From the NCBI GenBank assembly GCA_027858795.1, contig JAQICF010000148.1, positions 1 to 9,715 on the forward strand: DNA of 9,715 nucleotides, written 5' to 3'. Below the pieces are notes generated by a model. The model did not search any database. It had not been told where the DNA came from and was given only the letters and a program-made list of their open reading frames with translations. Source of the stretch: Candidatus Delongbacteria bacterium (GTDB lineage: Bacteria; Delongbacteria; UBA4055). Each line of letters opens with the position of its first letter. Within the stretch, counting starts at the first letter, position 1. The position numbers and the translations under genes were made by a program. Shown one piece after another: positions 5,637 to 9,715 of the stretch.

Positions 5637-7034
5637 ATGCAAGAAATATTAAAAACATTACCTAAAGTTGATAAAGTATTAGAGAGTAAAGAATTTTCAC
5701 AACTTAGATCTAAATACAAACATGAGATCTTGGTGAAGCTGATCCAGGAAGAGATCGACAATCTTCGTTCAAGTATTCTGAAAGGTAAAAAGAAAAATAT
5801 TGAGAAAAATATTATTTCAAGAATAGCGTTATCTATAGAGAAAAGATTTTTACCTTTTACCCGATCAGTGGTGAATGCCACAGGTATAGTATTAAATACA
5901 GGACTTGGAAGAGCGCCATTCTCAGATAAAGCTTTAGAAAACCTGCAAGGAATTCTTCAAGGCTATTCTACTCTTGAAGTAAATGTAGATACAGGTAAAA
6001 GAGGTCGTAGGGAAGATAAGATAAGTGACCTGATCAGCATTATTACCGGAGCTGAAGCTGCCACTGTAGTTAATAATAATGCTGCAGCAGTAATGATATG
6101 TATAAATTCTTTAGCTCAGAGAAAAGAAGTAATAGTCTCTCGTGGTGAACTTGTAGAGATCGGAGGATCATTTAGAATGCCTGATGTTATAAAAAAGTCA
6201 GGTGGAAAGATGGTTGAAGTCGGTTCAACGAATAAGACAAAGGTTTTAGATTATGAGGATGCAATTACTTCAAAAACGGGTGTTTTAGTCAAAGTGCATA
6301 CTTCAAATTATCGTATCGAAGGTTTTACTGATGAAGTGTCTGTAAAAGAACTTTCGGAGCTTGGTAAAAAGCATAATGTACCTTTCTATTTTGATCTGGG
6401 TGGAGGAATATTTTCAGATCTAGCCAAATACGGACTACCACATGAACCAACTGTTCAAGATGCCATAAAAGACGGAGCTGATCTGTATTCATTTAGTGGA
6501 GATAAAGTTCTTGGAGGTCCGCAATGCGGAATTATTGCAGGTAAAAAAGAACTTATTGAAAAAGTTAAAAAGAATCCATTGATGAGAGTGATGAGAACAG
6601 ATAAAATTAGATTAGCTTTACTCGAAGAAACTCTAAAGATTTTTGTAGAGAAAGACCCTGTAGAATCCGGTCATTTGACACTGCAATTACTTTCTGCAAA
6701 AAGACCTGAGCTCAAACTGAAGGCCGAAAAATTGAAAATTATGATCGAATCAGAAATCCCAAAGTCATGGACGATATCAATAGAAGAAGTTCTTGACCAG
6801 GCAGGTTCAGGTACTTTGCCAACAGAAAAATTAGAAGGTATAGCAGTTTCGATCAAGCAGGATGATATCAGTACATCTAAACTTTCTAAAGAAATGAGAA
6901 TAATTGATAAAACTCCTGTGTTTGGATATATCTCGGATGAGAAGTATTTTTTAAGTGTAAGAACGATCTTTGAAAATGAATTTTCACATATAAAAAACAA
7001 TCTGAAAAAAATACTTAAGAAGTACAAAATATAA
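5637..7034 (+). CDS. selA: L-seryl-tRNA(Sec) selenium transferase SelA
   Basis: SelA converts Ser-tRNA(Sec) to Sec-tRNA(Sec) with selenophosphate, using PLP, and is specific to bacterial selenocysteine synthesis. I prefer the ATG at 5637 (465 residues), preceded by GGCAGGT; a TTG at 5625 would add four residues. E. coli SelA is 463 residues. Signatures seen: the N-terminal SelA helix region (LPKVDKVL), INATG-like VVNATGIVLNTGLGRAP, NVDTGKRGRRE, VNNNAAAV, SRGELVEIGGSFRMPD, KVHTSNYRIEGF and the PLP lysine K290 in SFSGDKVLGGPQ. All key motifs are present and nothing suggests decay, so the cell should make Sec. The stop overlaps the prmC start by one base (TAATG). The two genes with in-frame TGA lie about 2 kb away on the other strand. 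selB, selC and selD are not in the window. Confidence 0.97.
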   Translation: MQEILKTLPKVDKVLESKEFSQLRSKYKHEILVKLIQEEIDNLRSSILKGKKKNIEKNIISRIALSIEKRFLPFTRSVVNATGIVLNTGLGRAPFSDKALENLQGILQGYSTLEVNVDTGKRGRREDKISDLISIITGAEAATVVNNNAAAVMICINSLAQRKEVIVSRGELVEIGGSFRMPDVIKKSGGKMVEVGSTNKTKVLDYEDAITSKTGVLVKVHTSNYRIEGFTDEVSVKELSELGKKHNVPFYFDLGGGIFSDLAKYGLPHEPTVQDAIKDGADLYSFSGDKVLGGPQCGIIAGKKELIEKVKKNPLMRVMRTDKIRLALLEETLKIFVEKDPVESGHLTLQLLSAKRPELKLKAEKLKIMIESEIPKSWTISIEEVLDQAGSGTLPTEKLEGIAVSIKQDDISTSKLSKEMRIIDKTPVFGYISDEKYFLSVRTIFENEFSHIKNNLKKILKKYKI

Positions 7035-7897
7035 TGCCAGATAAAAAACTTTTAGATATTTTAAATCTTTCAGAAGATTACCTTAAGAAAAATAATATAG
7101 ATGACCCGCGGCTAAATGCCGAGTTATTAGTTTCAGGTGCATTAGGTATGAAGAGACTTGATCTCTATCTACAGTACGACAGGATAATCACTGAAGATGA
7201 ACTCGCTACTATCAGACCTTTATTGAAAAGAAGTTCAAATAATGAACCTGTTCAATATATTCAGGGAGAGAAAGAGTTTTACAATGTTAAAATAATGGTT
7301 AACGAACATACATTGATCCCGAGAAATGACACAGAGATCCTTGTCGAAGAAGTAATAAAATTTATATCAACCCAAAACTTTAGAATACTTGATATTGGAA
7401 CGGGAAGCGGGTGTATTCCTATTGCAATAGCTAAAGAATGTCCTAATAATATTTTCTTTGCTTCTGATATATCCAGTGAGGTTTTGGATACAGCGAGGAA
7501 GAATGCAGGTATCAATGATATTTCAGGCAAGATCAAATTTTATAAATGGGATTTATTTAAAAGCTGCCCTTCAAGGTCATTGCACGATATTGTAATATCT
7601 AATCCTCCGTATATTTCGCTAAAAGCCTATGAAAATCTTGATAAGAATGTAAAAGATCATGAACCTAGGATCGCTTTAACAGATGAAGGAGACGGTCTAA
7701 CATTCTATCGAAGGATCAATGATATAATAGAAAAGATATTAAAGCCAAACGGTATGCTATTCTTAGAGATCGGATATGATCAAGCAGAGGAAATTAAGAA
7801 TATCTGTAGAGAAAAATTTGAAGACATAAATATCGTTAAAGATTATGGTGGGAACAACAGAGTATTTGTAGGGCGACTTAAACAAAATCAAAAATAA
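7034..7897 (+). CDS. prmC: Release factor glutamine N5-methyltransferase PrmC (HemK)
   Basis: PrmC methylates the glutamine of the GGQ motif in release factors RF1 and RF2 using S-adenosylmethionine and so raises termination efficiency. The 287-residue protein is close to the usual length (E. coli 277). It has the helical N-terminal release-factor-binding domain (about 1-90, with the family signature PVQYIQGEKEFY), the SAM-binding motif I DIGTGSGCIPIA (from D120) and the catalytic NPPY motif at 190-193. The ending GNNRVFVGRL is also typical. Its ATG overlaps the selA stop (TAATG), so translation is probably coupled. In a cell that reads some UGA codons as Sec, activity of the UGA-reading factor matters, which makes the pairing notable, but the adjacency may only be operon chance. 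Confidence 0.95.
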   Translation: MPDKKLLDILNLSEDYLKKNNIDDPRLNAELLVSGALGMKRLDLYLQYDRIITEDELATIRPLLKRSSNNEPVQYIQGEKEFYNVKIMVNEHTLIPRNDTEILVEEVIKFISTQNFRILDIGTGSGCIPIAIAKECPNNIFFASDISSEVLDTARKNAGINDISGKIKFYKWDLFKSCPSRSLHDIVISNPPYISLKAYENLDKNVKDHEPRIALTDEGDGLTFYRRINDIIEKILKPNGMLFLEIGYDQAEEIKNICREKFEDINIVKDYGGNNRVFVGRLKQNQK

Positions 7898-7900
7898 ATA

Positions 7901-7929
7901 TTGACATTTCTTTTTGTTGTTATTATATT
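7901..7929 (+). promoter_or_regulatory. Sigma-70-type promoter of the thioredoxin-trxB operon
   Basis: TTGACA (7901-7906) and TATATT (7924-7929) are separated by 17 bases: a perfect -35 box, a -10 one base from TATAAT, and ideal spacing. It begins three bases after the prmC stop. The thioredoxin pair therefore has its own strong promoter, about 55 bases ahead of the start codon. Confidence 0.85.
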
Positions 7930-7972
7930 AGCGAAGTAGTTAAAAAGCTACTCAAGGAAAAATCTAATAACG

Positions 7973-7979
7973 AGGAGGT
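7973..7979 (+). promoter_or_regulatory. Strong ribosome binding site of the thioredoxin gene
   Basis: AGGAGG-type sequence GAGGAGG lies four bases before ATG 7984, the strongest Shine-Dalgarno match in the window. With the good promoter it suggests high expression. Confidence 0.8.
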
Positions 7980-7983
7980 AATA

Positions 7984-8334
7984 ATGTTAGGAACAAATCT
8001 GAATCACATCGAATCAGCATCATCGCTGGAAAAAACGATATCAGAAAACGAAAATGTAATGGTTTGCTGTGGCAGGATGGGACCAATGTGTCTGCCGGTT
8101 TATGATGTGATGGAAAATCTTGAGGAAAAATACGAAAATGTGAAATTCTTTGATATGGAATTTGATAATCCAGAAGCAGGTATTATTAGAAATCTTCCTG
8201 AATGTAGAAGTTTTGCAGGTCTTCCGTTTGTGATATATTATAAGAATGGTAAAGTAGTTAATGCAACCAGCAGCATACAAAACAAAGATGAAGTTAAGAC
8301 AATTCTAAATGATAAATTCGGAAAACCTGAATAA
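7984..8334 (+). CDS. Atypical thioredoxin lacking the CGPC active site
   Basis: This 116-residue cytoplasmic protein has thioredoxin length and layout: helix, strand VMVCCG at about 25-30, an active-site region, NVKFFDMEFDNPE (strand 3), then GLPFVIYYKNGKVV with the cis-proline P81, and a C-terminal helix. The usual WCGPC is replaced by CCGRMGPMC (28-36). If the GP is aligned with thioredoxin's GP, both catalytic cysteines become methionine (M32, M35) and cysteines sit at C28, C29, C36; a further cysteine is at C74. The redox pair could be C29 and C36 instead. I recall similar motifs in putative thioredoxins of other strict anaerobes beside a reductase, but cannot confirm this. It overlaps trxB by one base (TAATG), so the two are surely partners. 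No TGA occurs within it. Confidence 0.82.
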   Translation: MLGTNLNHIESASSLEKTISENENVMVCCGRMGPMCLPVYDVMENLEEKYENVKFFDMEFDNPEAGIIRNLPECRSFAGLPFVIYYKNGKVVNATSSIQNKDEVKTILNDKFGKPE

Positions 8335-9254
8335 TGAAAAAGTTTGATACAATAATCATCGGTGCCGGTCCTGCAGGTTTAACTGCAGGGATATACTTGG
8401 CAAGAGCTAAGAAATCAGTTCTGATCATTGATCAGGGTGCTGCAGGTGGGCAGATGGTTTTAACTCATATGATTGCAAATTATCCGGGAGTGTTAGATAT
8501 TTCAGGTTATCAACTAGCTAATAATATGAAAAAACAGGCCAAGTCTTTCGGTTGTAAGATATACTCCAGCAGTAAGATTACAAAAATGGATATATCAGGT
8601 GCTGAGAAGTTCATAGAAGTTGATGGTGAAGATGAGTATTCTGCAGATTTTGTGATACTTGCATTAGGTGGAGAACCGAGATCACTAGGTCTGGATTCAG
8701 AGAAAAAATTCAAAGGCAAGGGTATTTCATATTGTGCAACTTGTGACGGTGATTTCTTTCAAGATCAGGATATTGTTGTTGTAGGAGGAGGGAATTCTGC
8801 TCTTGAAGAGGCTGTTTCTCTGACTAAATATGCAAGCAGTGTTACTATCGTTCATCAATTCGATCATTTCCAGGGTTATGAGCATGCTATCAGAGAGGCT
8901 ACTAAACATCCAAAGATAAAAACAATTCTTGAATCAGAAATTGAAGAATTTATAGGTGATGAGAGTTTAACTTCTGTGAGGATTAAGAGTAATAAGGATG
9001 GTTCAGAGAAAGTTATGGATGCTACAGGCGCATTTATTTTCATCGGCTATATTCCAAGAACTGATCCTATTAAAGGAGTTATTGATCTTAATGATAGGGG
9101 AGAGATCGTGGTTGATGCTGATCTTAAGACTAGTGTTAAAGGTGTTTTTGCTGCAGGTGATGTAATCGCCAAGAAGGTTAGGCAGATTACAACTGCGGTT
9201 AGTGATGGGACTGTCGCTGCGCTGAGCGTTTTAGAATTTTTGAATTCGAAATAA
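8334..9254 (+). CDS. trxB: Thioredoxin reductase-type flavoprotein with altered NADPH site
   Basis: The 306-residue protein has the full low-molecular-weight thioredoxin reductase layout: FAD motif GAGPAGLTAG (10-19), GGQM and NYPG, the redox motif C134-A-T-C137 in ISYCATCDGDFF, the nucleotide-binding motif GGGNSALEEA (from G151), and the FAD-binding end FAAGDV followed by RQITTAVSDGTVAA. E. coli TrxB is 321 residues. The odd part is after strand VTIVH: the HRRxxxR motif that binds the NADPH phosphate reads HQFDHFQ (174-180), losing both arginines that follow the histidine. It may use NADH, ferredoxin or another donor, as known for some anaerobe reductases of this fold. It is translated from an overlapping start after the thioredoxin gene and ends the operon before the terminator at 9314-9344. 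Confidence 0.93.
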   Translation: MKKFDTIIIGAGPAGLTAGIYLARAKKSVLIIDQGAAGGQMVLTHMIANYPGVLDISGYQLANNMKKQAKSFGCKIYSSSKITKMDISGAEKFIEVDGEDEYSADFVILALGGEPRSLGLDSEKKFKGKGISYCATCDGDFFQDQDIVVVGGGNSALEEAVSLTKYASSVTIVHQFDHFQGYEHAIREATKHPKIKTILESEIEEFIGDESLTSVRIKSNKDGSEKVMDATGAFIFIGYIPRTDPIKGVIDLNDRGEIVVDADLKTSVKGVFAAGDVIAKKVRQITTAVSDGTVAALSVLEFLNSK

Positions 9255-9267
9255 TTTTTCATCTGTC

Positions 9268-9290
9268 ATCCTTGTGCTGGGCACGAGGAT
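9268..9290. repeat. REP-like intergenic palindrome
   Basis: ATCCTTGTGC (9268-9277) pairs with GCACGAGGAT (9281-9290), ten pairs including one G-U, around a TGG loop, within GTCATCC...GGATCCAGG. Palindromes of the TCATCC...GGATCC type recur between genes in many bacterial genomes, so this is likely one copy of a dispersed family. Its GC content is much higher than the surroundings, which supports an inserted or mobile origin. Confidence 0.6.
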
Positions 9291-9313
9291 CCAGGCGTAT
9301 TAAATAACAATGT

Positions 9314-9344
9314 AGGGGACGATTTCCATTCGTCCCCTTTTTTT
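9314..9344 (+). terminator. Intrinsic terminator of the thioredoxin-trxB operon
   Basis: AGGGGACGA (9314-9322) pairs with TCGTCCCCT (9330-9338) around a seven-base loop, followed by a T-run to 9344. It lies 60 bases after the trxB stop and is a strong rho-independent terminator. Confidence 0.9.
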
Positions 9345-9346
9345 AT

Positions 9347-9580
9347 TTACCCACCAAGCAGAAACCTGAAATTCGTTTTCAGATATATAAAAGGTTCGAA
9401 GACATCGTTAGAGAATCCTTGGTATGTTGTCAAACCACCAGATCGTGATTCCGGGATTAATCTCAATACCAAGTCTGAAATGTTTGAACTGCATCACATT
9501 TAATGCTGTTGACTTCAAAGTACTCAAGAGTTTATAAACTTACAAAAATGGTAAAGCATTTGGACTGATAGATGATTAGT
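9347..9580 (-). pseudogene. Decayed C-terminal end of a possible outer-membrane beta-barrel protein
   Basis: Two overlapping minus-strand frames give protein-like text. One (from the stop at 9540-9542 to a stop at 9408-9410) includes FKHFRLGIEINPGITIWW, the alternating pattern of beta strands. The other (9347-9493) ends with LTTYQGFSNDVF, then FIYLKTNFRFLLGG and TAA. Joining them by a frameshift near 9440 gives a plausible barrel end, although the final residue is not the usual aromatic one. Stops and the shift mean it is not expressed intact. The identity is a guess from pattern only. Confidence 0.35.
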
Positions 9581-9715
9581 TAAATTTACTTTTTGCCTGA
9601 CACGATTCTTTTATATAAATACATTATTTTTTCAGATTTGGGATATTCTTTTTGTACTCTTTTCTTCAATAGATTAATCTTATTTCAAAAGCTTATTATT
9701 TTCGGTTCTCTCTTT

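Larger units (their letters stand above)
9255..9715. other. 461-base stretch after trxB without an intact gene
   Basis: From left to right it holds a REP-like palindrome (9268-9290), the trxB terminator (9314-9344), a decayed minus-strand coding remnant (9347-9580) and, beyond 9586, a short minus-strand open stretch of 33 codons with no recognised match. It looks like an erosion zone between operons. Confidence 0.6.

Noticed and set aside
5618..5881. Minus-strand ORF over the start of selA
   Set aside because: It is antisense to conserved SelA sequence and is a composition shadow.
9586..9684. Minus-strand open stretch of 33 codons (ending SGKK), with an in-frame TGA at its upstream edge
   Set aside because: The peptide looks protein-like, but it is short, lysine-rich in AT-rich DNA, and has no recognised motif or SECIS-like structure. 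It could be the end of a gene beyond the window, but I cannot support it.

Overview
The window is a low-GC bacterial chromosome segment, about one third G+C by eye. It probably comes from the FCB superphylum (Cloacimonadota, Delongbacteria or similar anaerobic relatives). This rests on two large secreted proteins that end in type IX secretion (T9SS) type A sorting domains (PNPFNP motif), and on an anaerobe-like set of genes: selenocysteine synthesis, ferritin/rubrerythrin-like proteins and an unusual thioredoxin/thioredoxin reductase pair. The phylum is an inference.

Layout. 1-381 (+) is the 3' end of an ornithine aminotransferase gene (rocD), closed by hairpins and a bidirectional terminator near 423-452. 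479-3642 (-) holds two tandem paralogous genes. Each is split in conventional translation by one in-frame TGA at the redox centre of a thioredoxin-like domain. Read through as selenocysteine, they give proteins of about 510 and 513 residues with the same order: signal peptide, thioredoxin-like Sec domain, cadherin-like domain, jelly-roll domain, T9SS sorting domain. 3643-4041 is an AT-rich divergent intergenic region with an (AAT)8 repeat, two small palindromes and a possible 24-codon ORF. 4042-5615 (+) holds a one-domain and a two-domain ferritin-like gene, with a frameshifted relic of a third copy between them. 5637-7897 (+) holds selA and prmC, overlapping by one base. After a strong promoter come an atypical thioredoxin and trxB (7984-9254, overlapping by one base), then a REP-like palindrome, a terminator, and a degraded minus-strand gene that looks like the end of an outer-membrane protein.

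How it fits together. SelA makes Sec-tRNA(Sec), the substrate needed to read the two in-frame TGA codons about 2 kb away. Just after each TGA, both selenoprotein genes carry the same GC-rich 9-mer, GCCGGAGGC, which can form the tip of a bacterial SECIS hairpin at a suitable distance. No intact gene in the window uses TGA as its stop. PrmC modifies the release factors, one of which competes at UGA. The ferritin-like genes, selA, prmC and the thioredoxin pair fit an anaerobic redox and oxidative-stress theme. The most interesting content is the pair of apparent T9SS-exported selenoproteins.
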